Shown here: positions 31,757 to 44,178 of the stretch, one piece after another
How the letters are laid out: each line of letters begins with the position of its first letter
Position numbering within the stretch: the stretch's first letter is position 1
Assembly (NCBI GenBank): GCA_022419385.1
Contig: JAJUBI010000002.1
Location: forward strand, 1,922,001-1,986,000
From: Paraconiothyrium sp. Pb-2020
Lineage: Eukaryota > Ascomycota > Dothideomycetes > Pleosporales > Didymosphaeriaceae
DNA: 64,000 bases
Direction of reading: 5' to 3'
Notes under the pieces: model-generated
Seen by the model: the letters and a program-made list of their open reading frames with translations, nothing else
Told to the model about the DNA's origin: nothing
Databases searched by the model: none
Made by a program: the position numbers and the translations under genes

Positions 31757-33651
31757 TTACGTCCAGATCTGAGTAGGAGCCGTCACGAACCCGCTGGGGT
31801 GGTATCCCATAGGAGGCATACCAAAACTGAATGGATGTGGTTGCTCCGGTACCGAATAAGGACCGGTCGCAGGAGACCCCAGCGGAGTTGTGTAAGACGG
31901 ACTACTATACGAAAGGTCGACGCTCGTGCGTGGTATATGTGGTACTTCGAGGTACGGCGAAGTTGGACCGGACGCCAATCCGGGTAACGTGGACGCCGGG
32001 AAGAAGTTGAGGGGCGATGGCGCGAATGCTGGACTTGTGCTCTGGCCATAGCTGTATTGTGCCAAGTTTTGCAAATCCATATTCAAAGCCTCCAATCCGT
32101 ACGGCGTTTGGGGCAATGGGGAACCTTCTCCAGCCTGTTGTCGCATCCAGTCTCGACGAGCCCTGTATGAGGTTGCAACATCGTTAGGATATTGAATCAG
32201 ATACGACACAGACTGCGTGCGATCATCGTATGATGGATTCTGGTAACCTTGAGCGATAGGAACGATCCCTTCCAAGGGACCCAGAGAGAGGTTGGCGCAA
32301 AAGATCGCGCCAATTTCGGGAAACATCGGTTCCAATGCTAGGGCAGCGGCGTAGAAGTGTGCGAGAACAACCATGACGGTAGCGTCAGTGTGCTTCGCAG
32401 CTAGTAGTGATATTGGTACCCAGAAGAGCCATTTCCGTAGCGCATAGAGCTGTCCGAACTGCTCCTCGGCCGTTTGCGCGGCGCCAGATGCTCGTAGTCG
32501 TTCGATGTAATTCCGGAGCTGCTCGACCCACTTTCCTTCCTGCTCGTGGCGACTGAGACTGAGATAGGGTTGAAGTCGTGCCAATGAGCTTTGAATGTCT
32601 GAAAGAATGGTGAGATGCTCTCTTCTGGTCTCTGATGAGACCGGTGAGTAGTTCTGGTTCATGAAACTCTTCCCTGGAAGTGGTGTCTGCTCAGCGATGT
32701 ACTCGGCGAACATGGACTCATGCCGCCATGAATGCATTGCTTGAATGACCTGCACCGCGTTAGTACGTAGTGTTGTGCCAGTGTATTGCGACTTACCGTT
32801 TTCGTACCGGTCACCAAAGAGGCCCAACCTCGCCTACGATTGTTAGTCAGGCCATTGTAGATTCAGAGCATCACCCAATAACCTACCAATCAGTTGCTTG
32901 CCATGCGAGGAGAAGCGAAGACGCAAGCACCGCATCTGAGTTGACTTTGGTGAAGTTCGCAATGCCTTCATGCAAGCCCTTCAAGGCGATGCCCGCGTGA
33001 TGAAACGCGAGGTTTCGCGTTTCACTCGACTGACTGATCCACGCCAAATGCGACGCAGAAAACGCGAGAATAGAGTGCATCACGAACGGATGCGAGGCGG
33101 CGATGCTCAGAAACCTGTGGTTGTCAGCACGGCTCGCTTGCGCAAAGTACCGAATACGATAGTGCATTAATACGAAGTGCTTACTTTGGCATCATGTCTG
33201 TCCAGAGAGTGATTTTAGACGTTTGATGTGAAAACATTTCGTTGGATATGGTCGCTACGTGGTGGACCAGACGCAAGTCGGTCTTTGGGAAGATGCGCCA
33301 TTGAGGCTGAGGATAAACTTGTAGGTGGTCGAATGGCCATACTCCCGTCTGCCGCCATTGCTCGATGGTTGCGTCTATCTCAGGCGTCCAAAGAAGATTC
33401 GGTTGCTGTGGAGACTTTGGAGATTCCGGAGGCATCAACGCGGCCGGACTGTCCATATAATCGCAGCGGACCTGATGTTTCGTGCAGTTACGACTGCTTC
33501 TGTCAGAGTGATGCTAGCACTTCCTACTTGGTTAGACTTACCATTGCGGAAACGTTTCATCACATCGGATGTGCCTCTTCTTGCATGTTTTGCACCCCTT
33601 CCTGGACTTTGTGTGGCTGCGCCTGGAGGGGCCTCCGCCAGGTCCTGCCAT
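31757..33651 (-). CDS. Zn2Cys6 transcription factor
   Basis: A nuclear DNA-binding regulator. Exons 33542-33651, 33185-33493, 32887-33114, 32797-32833 and 31757-32749 give 558 aa; introns are 33494-33541, 33115-33184, 32834-32886 and 32750-32796. The zinc cluster is at residues 20-47: Cys20, Cys23, Cys30, Cys37, Cys40 and Cys47. It reads SRKGCKTCKKRHIRCDE, then PQCRNCTKHQVRCDYM. Intron 1 splits the codon of Cys37, so the finger appears only after splicing. A fungal transcription-factor middle region follows (FVMHSILAFSASHLAWISQS, GIALKGLHEGIANFTKVNSD, LLLAWQATDWRGWASLV). The C-terminal 120 residues are Pro/Ser/Tyr-rich and may activate transcription. Target genes are not indicated by the neighbours. 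Confidence 0.9.
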
Positions 33652-36600
33652 TGAACAGAGGACGATCAATGATGTCGAAGCTTAGACGGACAAAGGAAGC
33701 TAGGCCACCAAGCGATTGCTTGTTGAACAAGAAGTGTTAAAGTATGCTGTCGACTGGTGATGGACCGGATGAATAGGGGAGTGAAGGCTGGCGGGGGCGG
33801 AGTAAATGCAGGCTGCAGATCTTTACGGACGGTTGATAACAGTACGATGGGCTGCGGAAGCCGATGACGGAGTGAAACAAACTATGGAGGCTGAAGCTGG
33901 ACGTTCGAGGACATGTATATACCCCGGGGGCGGCTGGGAGATTGACGTTAGGGCTTAAGAGTGATATGGATGCGGAGAGGTGCGAAGTGTCTCCGGCACA
34001 ATGACAAGCACGAGGGTATGAGCGACAATGAGAGCGGATGTGGACAAGGTGTATGGGAGGCAGCCCCTGCAGCTGGTCTAAGCGAGTCCCGGACAAGGCT
34101 TCAGGTCTAGAGGTGGAGGCTAGAGACACACGGGCGGCATGGGAGCGGACTCGCACAGTGACTTGTGCTTCTGTGCAGAGCAACAGACGTCAGGGGAGGG
34201 GCCCTGCCATTGATGCGGGAGGGTCGACGCCCACAAATAGCAGTGTGGCCTCGAGAAGGGGTTGGCAGCCGGCAAACGGCGAGACGGGACGGGCTAGCAG
34301 GGGGTGGGGTGAATGTGTAGCGGGAGCTACAGGCAGGCGATAGAGTGATTTACAGAGGGTATTTTGCGCATGCTCGTATGACATAGCCCCCGGTGTGATT
34401 CCCGTGGGGAGCAAGCTCAATCCATGGCCGTGGACCGTCCGTGTCGAGGACGGCTGCCTGGCTCCAGCAGAGCGTCTCCCGCCAGTCCCCTGCTGGTAAG
34501 GTGTCTCATCGGATTGCAGTTAGCACTCTCGGCGCGCAGAAACATCGTGGCCTGAGCCACCCTGGCACTACCACAATTTGGTTGCCCCAGGCCTGGGGGG
34601 GTCCTCTGCGAACGACCAGGCCACTGGCCGTCGGCCTTTGGTTTGCTGGAGGAGCCACGAGCCGTCTCGCGGTGGGCCCCTCGTCGCGACGCCACTTCTG
34701 GGATATCCTGCAACGTTTGGGCGTCGATGTGCAGCAGCCGCCACAAAGCGCTGCCTCCGTGTCCGCCAGGTCGCAGCCAACAAGCCTAACGCTGGCACCG
34801 CAAAACGGCTGGCTGGCCCTTGGTGAGCCGATGGCCGGCGAGCGCGCCCTTCACGGGCGGTGCGGTGGAGACGGGCGTGGATTACTCAGACGATTGCTTC
34901 GGGGCGTAGGCCACGGCGGAGTCAGGGACACAAGAGAGCACACATCTTGAGCGGCCAGCGTGGGACTTGAGCGGTAGCAACCCCCAAGCTTGGTTGCTGA
35001 GGCCGCGTCTGGGGCGGGCCAGTGGGATTGGTCGAGGAGAGAGGGCCGGTGATGCGAGGCAGCGATGGCAGCGATCGCTTAGGCCTGGCAGCGACGGGGT
35101 CCAATATGTGCATCGCCCCAAAAATAGCGCCCGCGCGGGCTTGGCTGCAGCCCGTAGAATGAGAGCAGTGGACGCTTGCGCACCGGCGTCACCAGACTGA
35201 CCAGACGACAGACGCTGCTCGCGACGGCGTCGGAGAAGGCAGCGTGGGAGCTCCATGACGGAGCAGGAGCAGCGGGCGGCACTCACGGCCGTGGGCTCAC
35301 GTTGGTGTACGCAGGCCCGCCGGGCGCCTGCCAGCGCCGTGGCTAAATGGACGCCAGCCATGCCAATAGACGGCCCGCATCGCGCTGCAGAAGGTTGATT
35401 GTTGCAGGCAAAACAGCGGCCTCTACGCGAGCCCCAGGCGACGGGCTGGCCGCGGCGCTCGAGCGGCGTGTCCCGTTTGGGCATGTCGACGGTGACACGG
35501 TGCAGGACGAGCGTCCCGCTGCGCGGTAGGGCTGCTGCGTGTCGGATTCCATCCCATGCGAGGCGGGAGAAAGAAGCAAAGGAAACGAGGTACGACGAGG
35601 GTGGAGGGAGGTGAGGGCCGCCCGCGCCAATGGGCGCGCTGTCGTCGGCCGAGGCTGCGTGGGCGACGAGCTCCGGCTCGCCCTGAGCAAGACCAAGCGA
35701 AGAAAGCCAGTCGTTGCAGGTCGTGGACGGCTAGATATGGGAGCCACAGCGACAAGCGGATAGGTGAGGTTCGCCGGCGGAGCAGCGCTGCCGCCAAAAA
35801 TAGAGATAAACTCATTTAAGCTTGCGCGCGACGCCAGGGGCCCCTTGCGCCTGTGGAGACGCCCAGGGTCGCGACAAACCTCTGCCTCTCGAGCCTGCCA
35901 TCGTGCATCTGCTGCTTGCAGCGTCATCGCCAGCACGAGGCCAGCGCCTTCTTGTGCGTGTACATGCCGACCTCCATGGCCTCCGCGCCCGCCAGCCACA
36001 TACACGGAGCCTGCCCTCGACGCTGGCACCATGTGCGCAACCGCCGCCTCCAGGTCGCCGACCAACTTAAAATAAGTGCCCTGTCTGCCGACGCGCGCCC
36101 GCGACACAGAGGGATCCGTTCGACGAACACATGTCTCCACCGCCGGCCCACGGACCTCCGATCTCCCAGCTCACGACTGACCTCTCGCTATGCTCTTGTA
36201 CAAGGCCTGCTCGTGCTGCATACCCGGCTACGCGATGCGCCCGGAAGAGGCCTCGCCTTGGGCCGTGGACCTCGTTAGGCTAAGTGCTGCGACTTGCCAC
36301 ACCTCATCTAGTTGTATATGTAGAGGACAAGACCTGCGAGCATTAGCCACATTCAGATCCGCCTCAATGGGGAAAGTGGGCGAGGCGATATGTACCACAG
36401 TACAGCCGGACAGCTTATCCACCGCTACCACTGCTGTAAACTCACCGTGGAGCCGTCCATGTCCTCGCATTCCTTCCTGATGCAACCAACGAATCGCCAC
36501 CTCTTCGCGTATCCACAATCCGAGTCACTCCTCCGCAGATACCACCCGTCTTGCACCTTCGTCTCCAACTGTTCATGACGTCCACCTCGCTTCTTTGGTC

Positions 36601-38160
36601 CATTCACTTCCTCCACTCTACACCACCTCTCGCACCATTGTTGCTTCCGTTCCCACTACGTCTGTCTCACTCCTCTCTCCAGTTGACCGGACTATTCCTT
36701 CCTCAATTTCCCCATGTCATTCCGCCTTTCCCCTCCCCGTCCGCTGCACAGACCCGCCTCACACTTGCGAACACCGTGCAACCCCTCCATTCCTCCTTTC
36801 ACCCCACACTATTCAGCTCCTCGGCCCCTAATTAGCAACCTCGTCCCAATGGCATGGAGAGCCCCTACCCGCTATATATAGCCACTGTCTGAGTTCGCTC
36901 ACGGACCCAACCGCTATCAAGCCCTGTCTGTCTGTCACTGTGCATCCATGATCCCAGCCGCCATCGCGTGGTCTCGAATCTGCACCTGGAACATGCAGAC
37001 GGCGGGTAGGTCCCTTGCAACTATCGGTACCACCTCCACCATGACAACCTTGGCCAAGCCGTAACGGAGACTTGCACCTCCCCTCCGCCGTCACGGACGG
37101 GGCACGTCGAGTCGACATATGTGGCGAGCTATTGTGCATCTCTTGGCTCCCACTGAAACAATGGGTTAGCGGTATTTGCTTTTGGGACTTCCGCCGAAAG
37201 CGAACTCCATGCGAGACCAGACCATTGCCGGCACAGGCTCAGACAACGGCTCGTATGCTCACCATAACGCCCTTCATCCTGACACCTCCAATCAAAGTGG
37301 CGCTGGTCATGCCTCCAATCTGCCACCTCAATGGCAACGGCAGCCAGTGATCACTGGGGCACATCTCCACCCGGTACGAGCAGTATGGTAGCCAACAACG
37401 CCGTCCCGCTGGCGCTCTGTCGGTCACACTAGAATCGTTCACTTCTCGTTGTGCTTTGTTAATAATAGCAGCTAGCTGTGCAGATGCATGCCTGCATCCA
37501 CTCGGCTCGCGCAGAGCACCAGCAATGGCAGAAATATACAATGGAGGACATTAGTTGAGAATATGAGAGATCGTCTAGATGCCCATTACATTGATCGATG
37601 CAAGACAAGACAAAAACGACAGATCAAACTGTGTCTTTTGATATCACTTACGGACTCGGAACGCTGGAAAACGCTACCTACTGCTATGTAAAGTGTGCTG
37701 GCCCTCGCTATCCGCGGCTCAACATCGACTTGTAATGAAGAAAAAAGAAAGCCAACGCCGGGAAATGTCGAGTCAGTCGTAGTTGGTTGTTCGTATGAGA
37801 ATAACACTTGACCTCGCTTGCATCGAGTGTGGAAAGCCAAAGGGGGCGGGATAGTCACCCCTTGGTGATCATCGCCGTATGTAGAGTGAAAAGCAGTCGC
37901 TGAAATGTCTATAGATGCCGCAGCCCATGTCCCATTCTCCTAGATCGTCATGCACATCCCTTTTCCCATGCAGCTACCTTCCCTTCTCTTTCTTCTTACC
38001 CCTACATTTCCGTCTCTTTTACCCCTGCTCCTGCGGGGTCCATTCACCGCCCATCGTTATCGAAGACGTTTTTCATAGCTCGTCTCTGGGCTTCGCAAGC
38101 CGTTGTGGGTCTCCTTCGCGGAGATCTCACGCCTGCAGCCCGTGTAAAAATAAACATCGT
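33652..38160. other. long intergenic region with a GC-rich block
   Basis: About 4.5 kb upstream of the zinc-cluster factor and downstream of transportin. From about 34.0 to 36.2 kb it is strongly GC-rich by eye, with frames open on all sides, up to 265 codons at 35343-36140 (minus). None has a recognised domain. 36.55-36.83 kb and 37.92-38.05 kb are pyrimidine-rich on the plus strand. It may hold a long promoter or leader of the regulator, or a non-coding RNA; nothing decides this. Confidence 0.5.
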
Positions 38161-41112
38161 TCATACCCCGTACAAGTCCCTGAACTTCTGGCGATGCTGT
38201 GTCGGCAACCCCGCAAGGAATGCGTCAAAGTCTGGGATCATGCCCTTATACGTCTCGATGACCTATTTAAAGTTAGTCCAACATTCTAATCCTGTAAAGA
38301 CATAGGAAGAAAACTCGCCTTCTGAAACGTGTCCCATAGCGCCGTATGGCCGGGCGTAGGGCCGTTGAACAGACTCCGTTCGGCTTTTGACATTTCGTTA
38401 AAGAATTGTAGGAGAGATTGCTCCATCGCGCCAGGGTTCGCGAGCACGATCTGCATGAAGCCCGTGAGGGCGTGGCCCTTCTCGTCGGTCCACATTACAT
38501 TTTCGATGCTGCGGATGAAGGGGGGAGCAATCTGTGCGAGATGCGGCGCTAGGAACTGCGAGCAGCCCAGGCCCAGACGTCCGAGAGCGATGGCGGCGTT
38601 TTCGTTGAGCGAGTCTGGGACGTTGGGGGTAAACAGGATCGTTGCAATCTTTTGGAGGAGTCGCTCGATGTAGCGTTGCATTCCTTCCTTTTCCCGCATT
38701 GCGATTTCTCCGACTGACCAACAGGCATTGTTGATGACCGAGAATCCGGTCTCCTCGCCATCGATCATAACCTGGGATAGCTCGAGCTGTCCGATCAAGA
38801 CCTCTAGAAGCTCCGGCAGCTGCGGGCGTAGTTGGTCGAACACGTAGATCGCGCAGTCTCCAAGAAGCGCGTATGCGGATTGTCGTACATCGTTGTTGTC
38901 ATCCTTCATGCACAAGCAGAGAAGCTGGAAGAAGTTCTCAGAGCGGGCAACCAGTGCTGAGCTCGAGGACGGGTCAAGGGCTTGTATGATTGCGCTGACG
39001 ACATCCAGGCTCGTCACCAGGAAGTCCTTATCAGGCGCCTCCAGCGTAGGGTTGGTAGCGGCCAGGAGGGCCTCTTGGAGGTTCCGGTGTATGATGTTCA
39101 CACACCTGGAGAATATGCCAGCGGCATAGCGTTCGAACGCCCCTCCAAGTGCAGTCGCGACATACGAAAGACACTCAAGCAGCGGGAACATCTCCCTTGA
39201 TTGATCGGAAACTTTGTTCCATCGTTGAATGAGCGCAGGCATGAGAATGCTGACAAGGTCGTCTTGTGCAAGGGCTGGGCCGACATATTCAGCAAGCGTC
39301 TGAACACAATCGTAGAGGATGAACATGTTCCGGTACTTGTAATTGGCAAAACATTGGACGAATTGCCGTACGATGATAGGACAATACGGAGCCAGTTCGC
39401 TGTTGGCCTTCTCCTCCAGGTTTGCGAACGCGGAAGCAGCTGCTTCCTGGACCCGCTTGTTGCCGTCCAGCATCCTCTGTAATATACCGTCCATCATGGG
39501 CACGAAGAACTGCTGCTTGCCGTTCTGGTCCAGGTGGGAGGCCCAGCCAGAGTACCTTCCCAGCGACCAGCAAGTGATCTGGCGAACGACAGGTTCAGGG
39601 TCGGATAGAAGCGTAATCATATAGGGCGTTAGCATAGGGAGGTGAGGCTGGACGACTTCCATGCAGCCGTCTGCGATGGCACCAAGCGCTAGAACAGCCG
39701 CTTCTCGCTGTGGCCATTCTGCGTGGCTGAGGTTGGTTGTGAGGTATGGAAGAGTGGCCTGGAAGACGGGCTCATGGAAGACCGATGCAAGGACATCCAG
39801 GGCAGCAGCGGAGCACTTCCTAAGGTTCCATTGCTCTTCCGGATCGCCCACTGAATCATCGTCATCGACATCATCAATCTCTCCCTCGCTCAAGTCGTCA
39901 TCATCCATGCCAGGTGCAGCTTGGTTCGTCGTGCCATTGACATTTGTCGCTTCAGTGCCATTGGCGCCAGTCGTCAGACGAGCCGACTTGCTGGTCGCAA
40001 ACGCAGGCTTGATGTCCTCGTCGCGATCCTCGAGTTCCGCATCCTCCTTTTCTCCCTCTAACCTCAAGATGTCGTCTTCGCCGTAGACCATGCTCTCTAA
40101 TAACACAGGAACTATCTTGGCAAGGTATGGCCCAAGGTGCTCGCGCATCTTATCATCCTCGGCGGCACACAGCCAGAATTCTGCGGCGTCTAGAGCCAAA
40201 TCCGCATCAACTGAATTGCGTTGCTGCGTGACCATGTACTCGACTAATCCCTCCATGTAAGGTGTGTTTTTCTCGGGCGCAATGTCGGCGATGTGCACGA
40301 ACGAGCGGCAGACGTGCTTCCGCACCTCGTTGCTGGGATCTGCAGACAAGTTGAAGAGCTGCTGTAATAATGTATCTATGTTCTCCTGGACTGCGGGGGG
40401 GTTGTCGGGTATGAATACGTTCGCAGCCGAGAGCGCATCGGCACGCACTTTGGGCAGCGGGCTGGTGGTGAATTCGAGCAGTTTGGGAAATAGAAATGTC
40501 AGGGCGCGCTGTCCTCCGGCATGTTCGTGGTTCAGGGCTTTCTTGTTGTCTTCGCAAATTTTCAGCAAAGCACTCATTCCGCCCTCCTGTGCTTGGTGTG
40601 GGACGTTGCCGTTGGCATTGCTGATCATGGCCACAAGATCGGAGAGCACCTGCGACCATCCCAGGAGACCACCCGAGCGCACAATCTCGGTGATGACGTT
40701 TCCTGCGTAGCTTCGCATTTGCGAATTCGGGTCCTGCAGGCCGTTCAAGATTATCGACTTTATGTACGACTTGGAATCTTCGGGCATGCCCTTGTAGCTC
40801 GCTTTGATGTCATTCTTGAGCATGACGGCGGCGGCAGCTCGCGCTTTGAAGTAGCTCGGGGCATCCATGTTGACGACGGGCGGTGGCTGGCCATTGGAAA
40901 AGACATATGCTAGGTACTTGTCGATATCAGGTGAGGCCTTGGCCTGTTTGAGCAGCTGTACAGAGGCCAGACGTTAGCCGAGTCAGGCAAGTCCATGATG
41001 CACAACTCACATTTTCGGCGTTCTTCTGGACGGTTGGGTCCTGGCCGCTGAGAGAATCTCGCAGGCACTCTGCGAGCTGGCGCAGCGGCCCCTCCTCTGG
41101 CTGCCACGGCAT
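38161..41112 (-). CDS. transportin (importin beta-2, Kap104-type)
   Basis: Transportin imports PY-NLS cargo such as RNA-binding proteins into the nucleus and is released by Ran-GTP. Exons 41011-41112, 38319-40955 and 38161-38262 give 946 aa. The protein is a chain of HEAT repeats. Family segments include KNDIKASYKGMPEDSKSYIK, LLKICEDNKKAL, the acidic loop MDDDDLSEGEIDDVDDDDSV near residue 380, WNLRKCSAAALDVLASVF, FPLLECLSYVATALG, APDKDFLVTSLDVVSAI and NACWSVGEIAM. The last exon gives VIETYKGMIPDFDAFLAGLP and ends DLYGV, like transportins (..FYGV). Intron 1 (40956-41010) is GT-AG. Intron 2 (38263-38318) has a GC donor (AAG|GCGAGT) and a GACTAAC branch site. Without that splice the protein ends in an unrelated ASFLPMSLQD tail. 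Confidence 0.95.
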
Positions 41113-42750
41113 GGCAGGATGTGTCCCAGAGTCGCAGTGCGGGGGAAGTGGAGAGGGTCGCGGTGATAGTTTGCGGGTCGTAGCAGGCGGCTCAGGGGCG
41201 TATGGAGGGCGGGACGGTGCGATGAGGAGGCACAAGGCGGTCGAGCCGTGGCGAGGGCTTTCGCACTGGGTCTGCTGGTTCAGGGCATTGTTAGCTCAAG
41301 CGCGCAGGGCAGCAAAGCAAAGCCATAGGTGAAGGGGCAATGGCGAGGCTACGTACCAGAAGGCGGTGTCGGTGCGTCCTACAGGTCGTCCATATTTCGA
41401 TTGTCCTACAGGGTGCAGTCTATTTTTTTGCGAGTGCCGCAAGAAGTTTGCTTGAGAATGACGCGCGGGGCGCGGCAGGTTGCAGGCGAAGGGTTACGGG
41501 CCCTGGATCTACGACTTCCAGCAGGGCGAAGCGGCCACACAGCGGAGAGGGCGCGGCTGCAGTGCGACCGGAGGCAGACAAGCGGGCAACGCGTCGGCTG
41601 GAGCACAATGGGCAGCGGCGTGGACAGCGCGGTGTAGGCGGGGAGCAGAATTATCAGGCCGAGCAGCGCAGCAGTGTGCTTCTGCGGCCCGCTCCCAATC
41701 GCTTGCACGAGCGCCGCCCCCACATGTCGCCCTCCACCACGAGCCTCACCACGAGCCCTAGAGGGGAGACGTCGAGCGCTTCCCCAGCCTGCTGTTGCGC
41801 CGAGGCTGCTGTCATGCCCTTCGCGTGCGCTGCAGCTGCGCGTCGCACAGCGTCTGCACCTCTGTCACCGCCTCCTAACCGTCTCCTTCTCAGCACCCCA
41901 TCTAGGGCACCCGCATCTGGGGAATGGAGCCTCCCATGCCGGCGCGCACAAGCGTTTCACGGCCCCAAGGTCATTCACATGGGCCTGGGGACCCGCTTGC
42001 GCACTCTGGGCGCTATCTACTGCTCTTCGAGGCGTTGCCGAAACCCACAATTTCGAATCCTGAGGATGCAATCGACGTCCAATCTTCGTATACAAAGCAT
42101 CGTGCATAGTGTGCTGCGTCCGACCGATATTGCTGTTACACCTACCAGATTCACTCCTGGCAGAGTCGACGCGACCGGCTCGCACGCAGCAGCCTCTAGA
42201 ATGATCCAACTTGAACTGCTGACCAGATCTAGGAAACAATAGCCCAGAAGATGAAGTCGAAAGACGAGGCACCATGCGCCCGTGGCTCATCCTCTCAAAG
42301 GAAAGTGCTAACTGCCACTGCCAAAGCCAAACTAAGATACGCCGCACTGGACACCCGCATCTGCCCTGCGTGGCCCTTTTCGGCGTCTCTCACGGACTGA
42401 ACCGGCTCTCGCGCCAACACGAGCTACGGCCATACACTATCAGATTATAATTTCGCACACACAATATGAAGCGAGTCACCCTAGGCTACACTATTAGCCA
42501 CTAAGCTCATTGCAACAATGATACCAAAACAACACAACCCGTCCTTCGCACCGAGTTTTGGCGTCCTCCTCACATGATGGTGCACTGACGACTACACCTT
42601 GCTTTGTCCCCAGGACATGGCGCGAAGGCTAAAACGTGAGACAGTCAGAGCGCTTGCGGATCTCCAGTCCTTCCAGAAGGAGTCTTTGACATCAACGTGC
42701 GCATCTACTATACTCTACCGATTCTGTATGCGGTAATCCAGGTGCTCGAA
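41113..42750. other. GC-rich intergenic, transportin promoter side
   Basis: About 1.6 kb. 41.1-42.0 kb is GC-rich with overlapping chance frames in several phases. The longest, 41340-42242 (plus), has no recognised domain and overlaps other open frames. 42.4-42.75 kb is AT-richer and empty. Confidence 0.45.
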
Positions 42751-44178
42751 TTAGTAGTCGTCTTCAATTAGTGTGGCGTTACAAACTTGTTCGTTGATCA
42801 GCAGTGTTTGGTCTTCGTTGTCGCTTCGTGATGCGAGAGAGGAACCAGCTGAATTGATCGTGCTGTCGAGTTCATGTGCAATGACTGGATTCAGAGTGGT
42901 CAAGGCAGATGAAGGGCGGCCATCATCAGTGAAATCAAGTGAAGCACTAGCCTCTGACTGGGCGTCATCATTTTCTGCCTCGCCTAGCGGTTCTTCAACT
43001 TGCGCAGTTCGTGATTGCTTGAACATGCTGCCAGTCTCTTGCGTACTGTCGAAGGCAGCATCTGCGTGTAGCATGGCCTGCAGTTGCGCAATCCGCATAT
43101 CTTTGAGCTCAATCAGAAGCTCCGTGCAGTAGATCTCGTGTCTAAGTACGCTGATGCGCTGGCCAAGATGGTGAAGCTTGTCGAGAGCCATACCGCCTCG
43201 CAAACCATCGAAGAAGCTACGCTGGGGGTGTTGAGCAGGGGCATCATCTGATGCTGCATCTTCTAATTCCGCAATGCAAGCATCCCTCCTAGCACACTCT
43301 ACATTTAAGTAGTCTAACTTGAATTCCATATTGATGATACGTTGGCTCCGTGATTCGAGTATGCTGTTGAAGAATTGCACTGCCTCGTGAGACGGAGTTG
43401 TCGGGAATCCGAACTCGGGATACAAACCTGTAATCATTGGGGTAAAAACCGGCGTGAACGGCGTTTGAGGCTGTAGTGGTGATGACAAGTCGAAGGGCTC
43501 AAATATCCTGGTTGCTAGAGAGGATGATATGCTGAATGGTGATGCTTGGACGAGCGATGTCGGGGCTGGGGCCCTCCGAATGGGTGATGCTCGGTGATGT
43601 GCAGCATGTTGACGTACCAAACTCGTGGATGCTTCGTAGGTACTCCTAATGCTCATGCGGTGCGTAGTGAGGGTTTTCGCATACGCCACCTTCGCGAAGG
43701 TCTTCAAAAATCGAGTGAAAGCATCCTCGACATGACCATCCTCGATTGCAGCCGTCCATTGCATAGGCGCAGAGGCACTAAGATCTACAAGCAGATGCTC
43801 ATAATGTTTGCACATGCTCTTGAAAATGGACCTCTTTTGCCGAGCTGAGTAGCTAGGCGAGAGGAATGTGACTGCTTCTTTGATGAAGTCGCGAGCAGTG
43901 TAGGACGAGGCGCCGCGACGCGAGTGCCCAACAGGGGTAAAGAGGGCTTGAGCGGCACCGGATTGTTCGAGCTGAGATACAGTCCAGACATCCCTATTGC
44001 GGGTATCAAGAGGCGAGTCCACCGTGAACGACTCTGCGCTGAACGGCGTAGGGCTGACACGTCTTGTGACTTTTTTTGTTTGGTTTTGAAGTTTGGGGGT
44101 TTGGGGAAGCTGCGCAGAGTTAGATGAGTTTGATTGCAGGAGGTAGTTCATATTTACAGAGTGACTCATATCGTCCAT
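42751..44178 (-). CDS. uncharacterised protein with predicted coiled coils
   Basis: I do not recognise this gene. The single-exon frame gives 475 aa when started at the ATG at 44178 (MDDMSHSVNMNYLLQSNSSN). The upstream open part lacks an ATG. The N-terminus is Ser/Thr/Pro-rich. Residues about 90-200 look folded and basic (SYTARDFIKEAVTFLSPSYS, KRSIFKSMCKHYEHLLVDL, FTRFLKTFAKVAYAKTLTTH). A Pro-rich linker follows (PLQPQTPFTPVFTPMITGLY). Residues about 275-375 contain heptad-like stretches (FFNSILESRSQRIINMEFKL, LRHEIYCTELLIELKDMRIA). The C-terminus is acidic and Ser-rich. There is no signal peptide or membrane span. Base use is like that of its neighbours. Confidence 0.65.
   Translation of the reverse strand: MDDMSHSVNMNYLLQSNSSNSAQLPQTPKLQNQTKKVTRRVSPTPFSAESFTVDSPLDTRNRDVWTVSQLEQSGAAQALFTPVGHSRRGASSYTARDFIKEAVTFLSPSYSARQKRSIFKSMCKHYEHLLVDLSASAPMQWTAAIEDGHVEDAFTRFLKTFAKVAYAKTLTTHRMSIRSTYEASTSLVRQHAAHHRASPIRRAPAPTSLVQASPFSISSSLATRIFEPFDLSSPLQPQTPFTPVFTPMITGLYPEFGFPTTPSHEAVQFFNSILESRSQRIINMEFKLDYLNVECARRDACIAELEDAASDDAPAQHPQRSFFDGLRGGMALDKLHHLGQRISVLRHEIYCTELLIELKDMRIAQLQAMLHADAAFDSTQETGSMFKQSRTAQVEEPLGEAENDDAQSEASASLDFTDDGRPSSALTTLNPVIAHELDSTINSAGSSLASRSDNEDQTLLINEQVCNATLIEDDY

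Noticed and set aside
34441..34950. 169-codon plus-strand frame
   Set aside because: Same GC-rich background, with equally long frames on the other strand.
35343..36140. 265-codon frame on the minus strand
   Set aside because: It lies in the GC-rich block where stops are rare, competes with other open frames, is rich in Arg, Ala and Pro, and shows no domain.
41340..42242. 300-codon plus-strand frame
   Set aside because: It overlaps several other open frames in GC-rich sequence and shows no family resemblance; it faces away from the transportin start as a promoter would.
31757..42750. zinc-cluster factor as regulator of a local cluster
   Set aside because: Its neighbours are empty DNA, transportin and an orphan gene; nothing suggests co-regulated enzymes.
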